A stretch of DNA of 64,000 nt, from assembly GCF_947488835.1 (NCBI RefSeq), contig NZ_CANLBK010000003.1, forward strand, positions 372,001-436,000, written 5' to 3'. The first letter of the stretch is position 1. Each line of letters begins with the position of its first letter. The position numbers and the translations under genes were made by a program. The notes under the pieces are model-generated. The model was not told the origin of the DNA and did no database searches. It was given only the letters and a program-made list of their open reading frames with translations. This DNA comes from an uncultured Marinobacter sp. (GTDB lineage Bacteria; Pseudomonadota; Gammaproteobacteria; Pseudomonadales; Oleiphilaceae). Positions 1 through 9,753 of this stretch are shown piece by piece.

Positions 1-1302
1 TGCGCCGCGCTGATCGCGCCAGCGTACACGACAATCGGCCATCCAGGCGCCACCGCGCTTACCCTGACGTGCAAACAGGTCAAAGTAGAACCAGGCGATG
101 GGCTCGCCGTTGCGGCTGATGCAGTAGGCGGTGGCATCTTCGTGCCAGGTTTCTACATCTGGTTTGGCTTCAATCTGTATATCAAACAGCTTCTCAGCAA
201 CCCGGAACAGGCCAGGCACCACTTTATCCACAGGGAACCAGGGGCGGAGTGTTTCGGGGGAGATGTCATAGCGCTGCTGGCGAAGCTTTTCACTGTAGTA
301 GCCCACATCCCAAGCTTTCAGATCATCCAGGCCGTGCTCATCTTTGGCGAAGGCTTTAAGCTCGGCATAGTCCTTCTCTGCAACCGGCTTGGATTTGGCC
401 GCCAATTCGTTGAGAAAACCCAGTACTTCGTCGGTATCCCGGGCCATTTTCTTGGCCAGTGAGCGTTCGGCGTAGTTATTGAAACCCAGGAGTTTGGCCA
501 GGGCGTGGCGGCGTTTGAGGATTTCGGCCATTACCTGGGTGTTGTCCCAGGTTCCGGCATCCGGCCCTACGTCTGAAGCGCGGGTAACAAAGGCTTCGTA
601 GACTTCGTGGCGCAGCTCACGGTTGTCGCAATAGGTCATGACCGGGAAGAAGCTGGGGAAATCCAGGGTGATCACATAGCCATCCAGTTCTTTCTGGCTG
701 GCAGCCTGCTTGGCGCCTTCAAGGGCCGATTCCGGAATACCGGCCAGTTCTTCTACGTTCGTGATGTGCTTGAACCAGTTTTGGGTGGCGTCCAGCACGT
801 TGTCGCTGAAGCGGTTAGTCAGTTCCGACAGTTCGCGGGAGAGGTCCGCATACTGTTTTTTCTGATCATCCGGCAGGTCGACGCCGCCAAGGTGGAAGTC
901 GCGCAGGGTGTTATCTACGGCTTTGCGTTGGGCTTCGCTCAGTTCGCTGAAGTCATCCCGGGCGGCGAGCTTTTTGTAGGCTTCACACAGGGCTGAGTTC
1001 TGGCTGACTTCGGTGCTGTACTCGGTGAGCTTTTCCAGACAGTTTTTATAAACTTTGCGCAGGTCGTCGTTGTTCATCACGCTGTTGAGGTGTGAGATAA
1101 CGGACCAGGCGTTGCTCAGCTTGTTTTCAAGTGACTGCATGGGTTGAACCAGAGTATCCCAGGTGGGATCTTCGTTCTGGGCCAGGCTGGCGATTTTCAC
1201 GCGGTTTCCGCTGAGAATCTGGTCAATGGCCGTTTCCATGTGTTCGGTGCGCACGTGGTCAAACTTTGGCAGCAAGTCGTCAGTCAGTAACGGGTTATTC
1301 AT
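1..1302 (-). CDS. prlC: Oligopeptidase A (M3 family zinc metallopeptidase), 3' part cut by window edge
   Basis: N-terminal 434 codons of a cytosolic M3A-family oligopeptidase, which degrades short peptides including cleaved signal peptides. It starts at an ATG at 1302 (MNNPLLTDDLLPKFDHV) and runs off the left edge. The reading frame is open throughout. The segment KRGGAWMADC at the cut edge matches the stretch that precedes the HEXXH zinc motif in E. coli OpdA, so the catalytic site lies outside the window. The full-length family protein is about 680 residues. The next gene to the right is a gamma-carbonic-anhydrase-like protein, the same pairing as in Pseudomonas (PA0067/PA0066, recalled). 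The identity is firm; the missing C-terminus cannot be assessed. Confidence 0.93.
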   Translation of the reverse strand, partial: MNNPLLTDDLLPKFDHVRTEHMETAIDQILSGNRVKIASLAQNEDPTWDTLVQPMQSLENKLSNAWSVISHLNSVMNNDDLRKVYKNCLEKLTEYSTEVSQNSALCEAYKKLAARDDFSELSEAQRKAVDNTLRDFHLGGVDLPDDQKKQYADLSRELSELTNRFSDNVLDATQNWFKHITNVEELAGIPESALEGAKQAASQKELDGYVITLDFPSFFPVMTYCDNRELRHEVYEAFVTRASDVGPDAGTWDNTQVMAEILKRRHALAKLLGFNNYAERSLAKKMARDTDEVLGFLNELAAKSKPVAEKDYAELKAFAKDEHGLDDLKAWDVGYYSEKLRQQRYDISPETLRPWFPVDKVVPGLFRVAEKLFDIQIEAKPDVETWHEDATAYCISRNGEPIAWFYFDLFARQGKRGGAWMADCRVRWRDQRGA

Positions 1303-1368
1303 GGATCCCCTTCTCAGCTGTTCAAATGTGAGGTAGCTTCATTAATATCAATCATCGGAGGAAGACGT

Positions 1369-1550
1369 CTGTGTGGAGGCTTTGCCAAAACACGCCATGA
1401 ATACGTCCATGTAGGCTCGGCTCCGCCTCTCACTGCTTAATGCTCCTGCCGCGCAGTGAGAGTCCTGGGCTGGCCATCCATGGCCAGCCCGTGAAGAGCT
1501 TTCGCTCTTCACCCATGGCTCCGCACGGTTTTGGCAAAGCCTCCGCACAG
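1369..1550. repeat. Multi-arm inverted-repeat element (clover-like intergenic repeat)
   Basis: Structured intergenic element between prlC and the carbonic-anhydrase gene. Outer arms 1369-1391 and 1528-1550 are inverted repeats of 23 bases with one mismatch, which would be a G-U pair in RNA. Inside are three perfect hairpins in series: 1427-1436 with 1453-1462 (10 bp), 1467-1476 with 1481-1490 (10 bp, 4-base loop) and 1491-1499 with 1504-1512 (9 bp, loop TTTC). Short ORFs across it are by-products of the symmetry. It may be a REP/MITE-like dispersed repeat; the function is unknown. Confidence 0.8.
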
Positions 1551-1591
1551 CCGCCCCCAACTTCCGGGCAAACGCAACTAAGGTATATGTA

Positions 1592-2128
1592 ATGACGAAT
1601 ATACGTTCTCACAAGGGTATCACGCCAGATTTAGGAGAGCGCACTCTGGTCGATCCCAGTGCGGTAGTGATCGGCGATGTCAAAACCGGCAAGGATTGCT
1701 CCATCTGGCCGATGACCGTAGTGCGGGGTGATATGCACAGGATCCGCATTGGCGACCGTTGCAGTATTCAGGACGGCTCGGTGCTCCATATCACTCATGC
1801 CAGTGATTTTAACCCGGGCGGCCACCCGCTAACTCTGGGTGACGATGTGACCGTGGGGCACAAGGCTTTGCTACATGGCTGCACCATTGGTAGCCGGGTG
1901 CTGGTGGGCATGGGCTGTATCATTATGGATGGTGCGGTGGTGGAGGATGAGGTGATTGTCGCAGCCGGCTGTTTGGTGCCGCCGGGAAAAACACTGGAGT
2001 CCGGGCATCTGTATGTTGGCTCGCCATGCAAGAAGGCGCGTGCTTTGTCCGATAAGGAACGCACGTTTTTTGCGTACACAGCGGCCAACTATGTGAAGCT
2101 CAAAGATGAGTATCTGGCCGAGGTTTAG
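1592..2128 (+). CDS. Gamma-class carbonic anhydrase-like hexapeptide-repeat protein (YrdA/PaaY type)
   Basis: 178-residue left-handed beta-helix protein of the gamma-carbonic anhydrase/YrdA family. Hexapeptide-repeat turns run through most of the chain (VVIGDV, IRIGDR, LTLGDD, VLVGMG). Candidate zinc-ligand histidines are visible: H66/H69 in VLHITHAS, and H90 and H95 in VGHKALLHGC. Length is typical for the family. Members bind a metal as trimers; some hydrate CO2 and others act as thioesterases, so the reaction here is not settled. The stop codon overlaps the stop codon of the convergent PA4642-family gene by four bases (2125-2128). Confidence 0.9.
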   Translation: MTNIRSHKGITPDLGERTLVDPSAVVIGDVKTGKDCSIWPMTVVRGDMHRIRIGDRCSIQDGSVLHITHASDFNPGGHPLTLGDDVTVGHKALLHGCTIGSRVLVGMGCIIMDGAVVEDEVIVAAGCLVPPGKTLESGHLYVGSPCKKARALSDKERTFFAYTAANYVKLKDEYLAEV

Positions 2129-2442
2129 TGCTCGGTCGCTGCGCTCCTTTTCGCGCCAGCCAGTTCCAGCGCCCGGGCGTAGTCTGCGCCTTTGTGGTGC
2201 TGGGATACGTGGTCCAGAAAGGTTTCACCCGCCTCGTTGGTGGCATTCAGATCACCGCCAGCTTCCACAAAGAAACCTACGAAGCGTCCAAAATCCTCTG
2301 CTCTCATGGCTCGGTAGGCTTTAAGCAGGGCGGTGTAGTCAGATCCTTCCTCTTTCTGCTCGCGTGGCAGATGGCTTTTTATACGCTCATCGCTCCACTC
2401 TTCGTCCAAAACCTTGGGTTTATCAGGGCCGCTCATAGTCAT
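2125..2442 (-). CDS. PA4642 family protein, unknown function
   Basis: 105-residue acidic, soluble protein resembling the Pseudomonas PA4642 family from memory. Shared features are a short charged N-terminus, a central block KAYRAMRAEDFGRFVGFFVEA and the following GGDLNATNEAGETFLDHV. No signal peptide or membrane segment is visible, and no catalytic motif can be named. It sits downstream of motB in the same direction with a gap of 26 bases, so it could share that transcript, and it ends tail-to-tail with the carbonic-anhydrase-like gene. The function is not known. Confidence 0.8.
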   Translation of the reverse strand: MTMSGPDKPKVLDEEWSDERIKSHLPREQKEEGSDYTALLKAYRAMRAEDFGRFVGFFVEAGGDLNATNEAGETFLDHVSQHHKGADYARALELAGAKRSAATEH

Positions 2443-2468
2443 TCTCTCCTTTCTAGATCAGCTTATGC

Positions 2469-3302
2469 TCAGGGCAGGATTTCCACCGGCAAGTCGCCGG
2501 TTGAGATAGATTCGTCACATTCCGGATCACGAATGGCAATTTCCACGCGGCGGTTCAGTGCCCGGTTTTCCGCGGTGTCGTTCGGGGCCAGGGGGTTGGT
2601 TTCCGCTCGTCCAGCTGCGACAACGCGTTCCGCAGGCACCTGCTTGCTCATCACCAGTTCGTGTACCACTGACACCGCACGGGCGGCCGAAAGATCCCAA
2701 TTGGATCGATATCGGCTGCTGGAGATGGGCCTGTCGTCGGTGTAACCGGAAACCAGAACGTCGCCGGTACAACCCGCCAATACGTCCACCACCCGTTCGA
2801 TAATGGGGATCATCTCCGGTTTGATAGCTGCCTGGCCGGAGCGGAATGTGGCTTCTTCCGAGAATCGGATAACAACTTTGTTCTGGTCGTAATTGACCAC
2901 CAAAGCCTCGGAAGCAACTTCGTTTTCAAGCTCGCTTATCATGCGGCTGGCCAGATCCAGCACGCCGCCAGAAATAATGGTGTCTGCTGTTTCTGGCGCT
3001 CGCTCATCAATGAATTCAGGTTCCCGGGTCTGGGACTCCGTGGGTTCGGGCAGGGAGACAGTATCAGACTCTACAAGGGTGATCGGCGAGCCGCCTACAC
3101 CGTCACCCAGCACGTTAGAAGAACCAAAGGCCACGGACATGGAGTTGGCCATGGCTTTGTATTTCTCAATATCCATTTCCGCAAAAGACAGCAGCAGTAT
3201 AAAAAACGTCAGCAGCAGCGTGGCAAGATCGGCAAAGGTAACAATCCACGCAGGTGTTTGATTGGTCTGCTTGGGCTTTCTGGCCTTCCGGATAGTTTGC
3301 AA
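2469..3302 (-). CDS. motB: MotB/PomB-type flagellar stator protein (OmpA domain)
   Basis: 277-residue stator subunit. One N-terminal membrane helix (about residues 18-40) follows a short basic cytoplasmic tail. It contains the ion-binding aspartate D25 in TFADLATLL, the residue that carries H+ or Na+ through the stator. A linker follows, then a C-terminal OmpA-like peptidoglycan-binding domain (about 150-265) with VSGYTDDRPISSSRYRSNWDLS and a late NRRVEI motif. The chain FADLATLLLTFFILLLSFAEMD is closer in feel to PomB than to E. coli MotB, which hints at Na+ coupling, but this cannot be proved by eye. The motA partner ends four bases upstream. No other flagellar gene is in the window. Confidence 0.92.
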   Translation of the reverse strand: MQTIRKARKPKQTNQTPAWIVTFADLATLLLTFFILLLSFAEMDIEKYKAMANSMSVAFGSSNVLGDGVGGSPITLVESDTVSLPEPTESQTREPEFIDERAPETADTIISGGVLDLASRMISELENEVASEALVVNYDQNKVVIRFSEEATFRSGQAAIKPEMIPIIERVVDVLAGCTGDVLVSGYTDDRPISSSRYRSNWDLSAARAVSVVHELVMSKQVPAERVVAAGRAETNPLAPNDTAENRALNRRVEIAIRDPECDESISTGDLPVEILP

Positions 3303-3306
3303 AACC

Positions 3307-4080
3307 TCAGGCCTCCCGCTCCGGCACCAGCCCTTTGCGGTGTTCCGGCGTTACAAACGAGGAGAGTAACTCGGTCATCACTCTGGGGTTTTCTCCACGC
3401 ATAATATTGCGTATGGAGGTGATGATCAGGATCTGGTTACGGCTTTCGTCTTCCGCTTTCAGTTGAAGCTTGTCCGCCAGCGGCAGGGCGATCAACTGAG
3501 CAATAAAGGCACCATAAAGCGTTGTCAGCAAGGCAATGGCCATTGCCGGGCCAATGGAAGAAGGGTCGTCCAGGGAGTTGAGCATCTGCACCAGACCCAC
3601 CAGGGTACCTAGCATTCCAATCGCCGGTGCCGACTCGCCAATACCCCGGAATACCCGCTCCGCCACTTCGTAGCGCTCTGCCATCTGCTGGGATTCCTGT
3701 GCCAGCGCCTCTTCAACCATCTCAGGGGGATGGCCGTCTACACACAGGTAAATGGCTTTTTGCAGAAATTCATTGGCGGTACGATGGTTTTCCAGGCCCA
3801 GAATGCCTTCTTTACGTACAACCATGGCCAGCTCACCAGACTCGCGAATCAAGTCGGTAGGGCGCTCAACTTTGTCGGTGAAGGCGGCGCTCATGGCCAG
3901 GCGAAAGGCACTCATCACCGAAGACATGCGGAATTTTACGAGTGTGACCGCAAAGGTACCGCCAATAACAATGGCCAGCCCCGGCAGATTAAGAAAGGTA
4001 AGAAGCGAGGCATTGGCCAGCATTGCCAAAATCACGATCAGAATGCCGGCGACAAGCCCTACGAGGGTAAGAATGTCCAT
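3307..4080 (-). CDS. motA: MotA/PomA-type flagellar stator protein
   Basis: 257-residue MotA/ExbB-superfamily membrane protein with four predicted helices: about 5-23, 30-50, 150-172 and 180-203. A large cytoplasmic loop between helices 2 and 3 carries the charged patch that contacts the rotor (VVRKEGILGLE). The block APAIGMLGTLVGLVQML and the segment MAIALLTTLYGA with IALPLADKL match PomA/MotA helices 3 and 4, including the conserved prolines. It is first in a two-gene unit with the MotB-type gene. It works as a MotA5-MotB2 complex that converts ion flow into flagellar torque. The overall sequence is more PomA-like, so Na+ drive is plausible for a marine organism. Confidence 0.92.
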   Translation of the reverse strand: MDILTLVGLVAGILIVILAMLANASLLTFLNLPGLAIVIGGTFAVTLVKFRMSSVMSAFRLAMSAAFTDKVERPTDLIRESGELAMVVRKEGILGLENHRTANEFLQKAIYLCVDGHPPEMVEEALAQESQQMAERYEVAERVFRGIGESAPAIGMLGTLVGLVQMLNSLDDPSSIGPAMAIALLTTLYGAFIAQLIALPLADKLQLKAEDESRNQILIITSIRNIMRGENPRVMTELLSSFVTPEHRKGLVPEREA

Positions 4081-4131
4081 GCATAGCCCTTCATGGATAA
4101 CATTTGTAGATAGCCCTTACGGGATATTGTC

Positions 4132-4959
4132 TTAGTCGTTTCGCAATACATCGATAACCGGCGCTGTGTCTGGCTGCACTCCGCGCCACACACGGAAGGA
4201 TTCAGCGGCCTGTTCAACCAGCATACCCAACCCATCAAATACCCGAACAGCTCCACTATCCAGAGCCCACTGGTTAAACGTGGTTGTCTGCAGAGAATAC
4301 ATCATGTCGTAAACAACGGTATCCACCGCAATCACATTTGCGTTAATGGGTGGTAAGTCCCTCTGCAAACTGGCGCTAGTACCATTGATAATTAAATCAA
4401 ACGATTGATCTGGCTCATTAAATCCACAAGCGCTTAGCTTAGTAACATTAGCCTCATCTGCAAACAGTGTAGCCAGTGCTTCGGCTTTGGCCACTGTGCG
4501 GTTTGCGATCGTCAGCCTGGCGGGCTGCTGTGCCAGCAACGGCCCAAGTACACCACGCACGGCACCGCCTGCACCCAGTATCAGTATGTTTGCGTTTTTA
4601 AGCTGAATACCATGATTGACGGTAAGATCCTGCACCAAGCCCTGGCCATCGGTATTGTCGGCCACCAGCTGGCCCTCGCTGTTCTGGTACAGCGTATTGG
4701 CAGCACCGGCTTTCTCCGCCCGTGCCGCGCGCTGATCTGCCAGTTCCCAGGCTTGCTCCTTGAAGGGGACTGTTACGTTCAAGCCCTTGCCGCCACCCTC
4801 AAAGAACTGGCGTACGGTATCTGCAAAGCCATCGAGGGGCGCCTGAATCGCGGTGTATTCCACAGGTTCGCTCGTCTGCTTTGCAAATAGACTGTGGATC
4901 CTTGGCGACTTGCTGTGATTGATCGGGTGGCCGACCACCGCGTATTGCTCGTTGCTCAT
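4132..4959 (-). CDS. aroE: Shikimate dehydrogenase
   Basis: 275-residue NADPH-dependent enzyme that reduces 3-dehydroshikimate to shikimate in the aromatic amino acid pathway. Substrate-binding serines lie in NHSKSPRIH (residues 14-22). The catalytic lysine is K67 in NVTVPFKE, with NTDG at 102-105. A Rossmann GAGGAVRG follows at 129-136, with ANRT at 152-155, the NADP-selective loop. Length is normal for AroE. It is last in a tight leftward cluster dprA-tsaC-hemF-aroE, 12 bases after hemF, the same order as in Pseudomonas. Confidence 0.97.
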   Translation of the reverse strand: MSNEQYAVVGHPINHSKSPRIHSLFAKQTSEPVEYTAIQAPLDGFADTVRQFFEGGGKGLNVTVPFKEQAWELADQRAARAEKAGAANTLYQNSEGQLVADNTDGQGLVQDLTVNHGIQLKNANILILGAGGAVRGVLGPLLAQQPARLTIANRTVAKAEALATLFADEANVTKLSACGFNEPDQSFDLIINGTSASLQRDLPPINANVIAVDTVVYDMMYSLQTTTFNQWALDSGAVRVFDGLGMLVEQAAESFRVWRGVQPDTAPVIDVLRND

Positions 4960-4971
4960 TTCTAACCCCGT

Positions 4972-6479
<1,508 letters not shown>

Positions 6480-6523
6480 GCTGATGTTGTCAGACCAAAA
6501 TGGGATGAATCATCACACCGGGC

Positions 6524-7648
6524 TCAGGCGATTTTCTGGAAACCTCCGGGGGCAGAACTTACCAACCCTTCAAGCTCTAGGAGCAGAAGAGACTGGACAA
6601 GTTGGTCGGCCGGAAGACCGGTTGCCAAGCACAGTGCATCAGTAGATTGTGGATCATACCCTAATGCCTCAAACACCGCGATTTCCCTGCTGTCCAGAGT
6701 TGCCACCGGGCTGGCCGCTGGCGCTTGCGAACGCTGCACGGGTGATTGCGTCCAAGAGGCACCCAACTCTTCCAGAATATCGTCTACCTGATCTACCAGC
6801 CGTGCGCCCTGCTTGATCAGATAATGGCAACCTCGCGCGACCGGGCTGTGGATTGATCCCGGAATTGCAAACACTTCACGCCCCTGTTCCAACGCCAGGC
6901 GGGCGGTGATCAGAGAGCCGCTTTTAAGCCCCGCTTCCACCACCAGAATGCCGCGACTGAGGCCACTGATAATACGATTGCGCTGGGGAAAGTGCGCGGC
7001 TCTTGCCGGTGTACCCGGCGGGTATTCAGAAACCAGAAGACCGTTCGCGATAACCCGCTCGCCAAGCCGACGATGCTGGTTCGGGTATATGCGATCAAGG
7101 CCGCAGCCAATGACAGCAATGGTGGGGTGCCCGGCACCCAGTGCGCCGGCATGGGCTGCACCGTCTACTCCCAAGGCCAGGCCGCTGGTTACCAGCAACC
7201 CCCGTCCACTTAGCTCTCCTGCAAAACAACGGGCGTGATCCAGCCCAGCAGGTGTGGCGTTACGGCTGCCGATAATGCCGATCTGTTCGCGGCTCAAGAG
7301 GCTGGCGTCACCCCGGGTGTAAAGCACCAGTGGTGCATCGTGGATGTGCCGAAGGGCTTCCGGATAATCCGGGCTCTGCCAGCACAAAATACCGATGGCG
7401 TGTCGCTCACAAGCCTGCAAAATTTGCTGGACGGAGCTTACACTGGCGTCGGTCATATCATGGTTTTGCCATGCCAGAATTGCCGTAACAGTTTCAACAT
7501 GCAGCCCAAGCGCCCGGAGGGTTGCCGCGTTTTTGGTGAGCAGTTCAGTAAGGTTGGGAATGGTTGCGAGCATGGCTCGCCGGCGGGTGCGCCCGAACTT
7601 GGGTAAACAAGTCAGAAACAGCCATTGCGAAGAGGGTGAGGAAAACAC
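6524..7648 (-). CDS. dprA: DNA processing protein DprA (Smf)
   Basis: 374-residue DprA. This protein binds incoming single-stranded DNA and loads RecA during natural transformation; it is also present in many species not known to be competent. Order of parts: an N-terminal SAM-like region (WLFLTCLPKFGRTRRRAML), then a Rossmann-like DprA domain (about 100-310) with GIIGSRNATPAG (124-135), TSGLALGVDGAAH, AVIGCGLDRIYP and FPQRNRIISGLS, then a C-terminal winged-helix region (about 320-374). The first ATG was kept because the conserved W9 region needs it. It is first in the leftward unit with tsaC, 44 bases away. Confidence 0.94.
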   Translation of the reverse strand: MFSSPSSQWLFLTCLPKFGRTRRRAMLATIPNLTELLTKNAATLRALGLHVETVTAILAWQNHDMTDASVSSVQQILQACERHAIGILCWQSPDYPEALRHIHDAPLVLYTRGDASLLSREQIGIIGSRNATPAGLDHARCFAGELSGRGLLVTSGLALGVDGAAHAGALGAGHPTIAVIGCGLDRIYPNQHRRLGERVIANGLLVSEYPPGTPARAAHFPQRNRIISGLSRGILVVEAGLKSGSLITARLALEQGREVFAIPGSIHSPVARGCHYLIKQGARLVDQVDDILEELGASWTQSPVQRSQAPAASPVATLDSREIAVFEALGYDPQSTDALCLATGLPADQLVQSLLLLELEGLVSSAPGGFQKIA

Positions 7649-7670
7649 AGCATCGTCCTTGAAAACAACA

Positions 7671-7695
7671 AAGCCGGGCCATCCTGGCCCGGCTT
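7671..7695 (-). terminator. Rho-independent-like terminator downstream of tsaP
   Basis: Perfect 10-bp stem, arms 7671-7680 and 7686-7695 with a 5-base loop, lying just after the tsaP stop on the minus strand. Read leftward it is followed by a T-rich tail (TGTTGTTTTC). It separates tsaP from dprA. Confidence 0.75.
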
Positions 7696-7715
7696 GTGAT
7701 TAACCGATCATCGAA

Positions 7716-8735
7716 TCAGGGGTTGGTAACCTTGTCGCCCACTGACAGTGGACGGGTCGCCTGCAAAATTAACCCGTAACTCATTTTTTCATACACCTGG
7801 AATACCATCAGAAGACCAGCGCGCTCTGAAGGCAGCTCAATGGTCTCGTTGGTAACCGGGTCGCGGGCCAGATTGCCAGTCTTTAGAATAGCCATCACAT
7901 TACCCGCTTCCAGTCCTTCGCGGGCACCGCGGTTGATAGTAACCACGTTGTACTGGCCAATCTGGGTAACGCCGCCGTCCACTGACATCATTTTGCCTTC
8001 AATCTCCTGAGCGGGAGAGCTGGGCACAAAGCTGGTAGTCAGGCGTCTGTCTTCATTAACCAACAACCGGTCGCCGATGCGTACTTCTTCGCTGGAGCGG
8101 GTTAGATCCAGCGTCAGAATTTCGCCATCTTCCGCCGCGATAGTACCACGGGCAATACTGCGCGCTTCCAGCCCAAGGAACTCGCCGGTATCCGGATCAA
8201 CAAACTCCTGGCTACGACGGAACACGCCAACTTTATCGGCTGGCTTCTTGCCCCGGGCATAAACCCGGTCACCAGCGCCGAGCACGATGCGGGCGTCTTT
8301 GCCTTCGAGGATGTACGGTGCCGCGTTGATCTGCTCAGGGGTGACAACCCGAGTATCCGTCAGGAAGCTGCTGATGGCATCCAGAGGAATAGCCGGGATT
8401 GGTGTATCAATCCGCTCAGAGCGCACCTGTGGTGACAGCTTCACAACGCCGTTGTTGGACGTTACCTTGGTAACGCGGGGTTTGCCGTCGATATAAACCA
8501 GAGCAAGCCGATCGCCCGGGTAAATCAGGTGTGGGTTGGCAACCTGTGGGTTAACGTGCCAAATTTCCGGCCAGTACCACGGGTTGCTCAGAAAACGCCC
8601 TGATATATCCCAGAGAGTGTCACCCTTCACAACAGTGTAACGCTCAGGATGATCAGACCGCAGTTCAGGTGCGGCGTGAGCCCAGGAGGTTAATAGCAGC
8701 GTAGTGGCTGCCAGAGCGTACAGCAGTTTCCTCAT
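7716..8735 (-). CDS. tsaP: LysM-domain exported protein, TsaP-like (type IV pilus secretin-associated)
   Basis: 339-residue exported protein. A signal peptide (residues 1-21, cleavage near SWAHA/A) is followed by one LysM peptidoglycan-binding domain at about 33-80 (YTVVKGDTLWDISGRFL ... NPHLIYPGDRL). A long beta-rich region follows, with repeated short motifs such as GAGDRVYARG and IGDRLLVNEDRR. The Pseudomonas homologue at the same position beside dprA (PA0020, recalled) is TsaP, which anchors the type IV pilus secretin PilQ to peptidoglycan. The position and domain order support the same role here, although no pilus gene is in the window. It is transcribed divergently from def across a 412-base gap. 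Confidence 0.85.
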   Translation of the reverse strand: MRKLLYALAATTLLLTSWAHAAPELRSDHPERYTVVKGDTLWDISGRFLSNPWYWPEIWHVNPQVANPHLIYPGDRLALVYIDGKPRVTKVTSNNGVVKLSPQVRSERIDTPIPAIPLDAISSFLTDTRVVTPEQINAAPYILEGKDARIVLGAGDRVYARGKKPADKVGVFRRSQEFVDPDTGEFLGLEARSIARGTIAAEDGEILTLDLTRSSEEVRIGDRLLVNEDRRLTTSFVPSSPAQEIEGKMMSVDGGVTQIGQYNVVTINRGAREGLEAGNVMAILKTGNLARDPVTNETIELPSERAGLLMVFQVYEKMSYGLILQATRPLSVGDKVTNP

Positions 8736-9147
8736 TGTCTAAGTCCTTGATCGCGTGCCTTGATTCTATGCATTCTGGTAAGGATGCAGCCAGTTTTCTG
8801 CAGCTTATTACGTTGTTATGCAACTTACTATAGAAGAAGTCTCGCAAATTGTGATGTTATGTTTTATTCCTCCAGTAAATTCTATGTCATTTACGGAAGA
8901 TTTCAGCGATTGTCTGGTCAGTTTGTACTCAATCGACAATATGGGGGATAATGAACCCATCACAGGCAACGCGCTGCACATCTTATAGTGTGAAGGGAAC
9001 AATTTGCGCTCTACGCTGTCGCAATTCAGAGATCGCTTTCACACAGTTACAAAAGACAACGTTAAAAAGTCAGCCAAAGCCGTAAGTCATTCGTAATGTC
9101 AGTTGAAATTACTGACATTCGCCATACAGGCCAAAAGTACGAGCACT
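8736..9147. other. 412-base intergenic region between tsaP and def
   Basis: Divergent intergenic region that is more AT-rich than its neighbours. Short ORFs on both strands have no recognisable protein pattern. The clearest structure is the perfect inverted repeat at 9095-9119, listed separately. Promoters for tsaP and def must lie here, but no pair of -35/-10 boxes stood out enough to call. Confidence 0.6.
9095..9119. promoter_or_regulatory. Perfect 9-bp inverted repeat upstream of def
   Basis: AATGTCAGT (9095-9103), a 7-base spacer, then ACTGACATT (9111-9119), ending 28 bases before the def start. It could be an operator or a 5' leader hairpin. It has no T-run, so it is not a canonical terminator. 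Confidence 0.55.
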
Positions 9148-9651
9148 ATGATACTAGATATTCTTGAATACCCCGATCCCCGACTGCGCACTATTGCCAA
9201 GCCGGTTGATGAACTGACAGACGCCGACCGCACGCTGATCGACGACATGTTCGAGACCATGTACGATGCGCCCGGCATTGGGTTGGCAGCCACACAGGTC
9301 AATGTGCACAAGCAGATCATTGTGATGGATCTGTCTGAGGACAAAAGCGAACCGATGGTGTTTATCAACCCCGAGGTTGAAGTACTGGACGGCGAACTCG
9401 AAGCCATGCAGGAAGGCTGCTTATCGGTGCCCGGCTTCTACGAAGACGTAGACCGCATAGAGCATTGCATTATTCGTGCGCTGGATCGTGACGGAAAGCC
9501 ATTTGAAATCGAAGCTCGAGGCCTGCTGGCCGTTTGCATTCAGCATGAGATGGACCACCTCAACGGCAAGCTGTTCGTCGATTATCTGAGCAACCTCAAG
9601 CGCAACCGCATTCGCAAGAAGCTGGAAAAGCTTCAAAAGCAAAGTGCGTAA
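9148..9651 (+). CDS. def: Peptide deformylase
   Basis: 167-residue iron-type metallohydrolase that removes the formyl group from the N-terminal methionine of new proteins. All three motifs are present: GIGLAATQV (43-51), EGCLSVPG (89-96, metal ligand C91) and QHEMDHLNG (132-140, metal ligands H133 and H137 with catalytic E134). The ATG at 9148 was chosen because [14 protein letters not shown] aligns with the usual Def N-terminus; a TTG 45 bases upstream would add an atypical extension. It pairs functionally with fmt, which adds the formyl group and lies next in line, after a hairpin terminator. Confidence 0.96.
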   Translation: MILDILEYPDPRLRTIAKPVDELTDADRTLIDDMFETMYDAPGIGLAATQVNVHKQIIVMDLSEDKSEPMVFINPEVEVLDGELEAMQEGCLSVPGFYEDVDRIEHCIIRALDRDGKPFEIEARGLLAVCIQHEMDHLNGKLFVDYLSNLKRNRIRKKLEKLQKQSA

Positions 9652-9702
9652 AACCTGCCTGATGGCCGCGTGAGAACCGTGTGAAAGCATAGTAAAGTAT
9701 CG

Positions 9703-9725
9703 GACCGGGCCTTGCCCGGTCTTTT
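9703..9725 (+). terminator. Hairpin terminator or attenuator between def and fmt
   Basis: 8-bp perfect stem GACCGGGC / GCCCGGTC (9703-9710 and 9714-9721) with a 3-base loop and a following T-run (9722-9725). It ends 28 bases before the fmt start, so it can end def transcripts or attenuate read-through into fmt. Confidence 0.75.
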
Positions 9726-9753
9726 CGTATTCAACGAAACAGAGACCCAAACA

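Noticed and set aside
1348..1612. Two overlapping minus-strand ORFs (70 and 60 residues)
   Set aside because: They lie across the hairpin element; composition follows the inverted repeats and no protein pattern is present.
2128..2745. 205-residue plus-strand ORF
   Set aside because: Antisense to the PA4642-family and motB genes, which have clear family matches.
8808..9002. Short ORFs in the tsaP-def gap
   Set aside because: No ribosome-binding site, no protein pattern and AT-rich composition; treated as noise.
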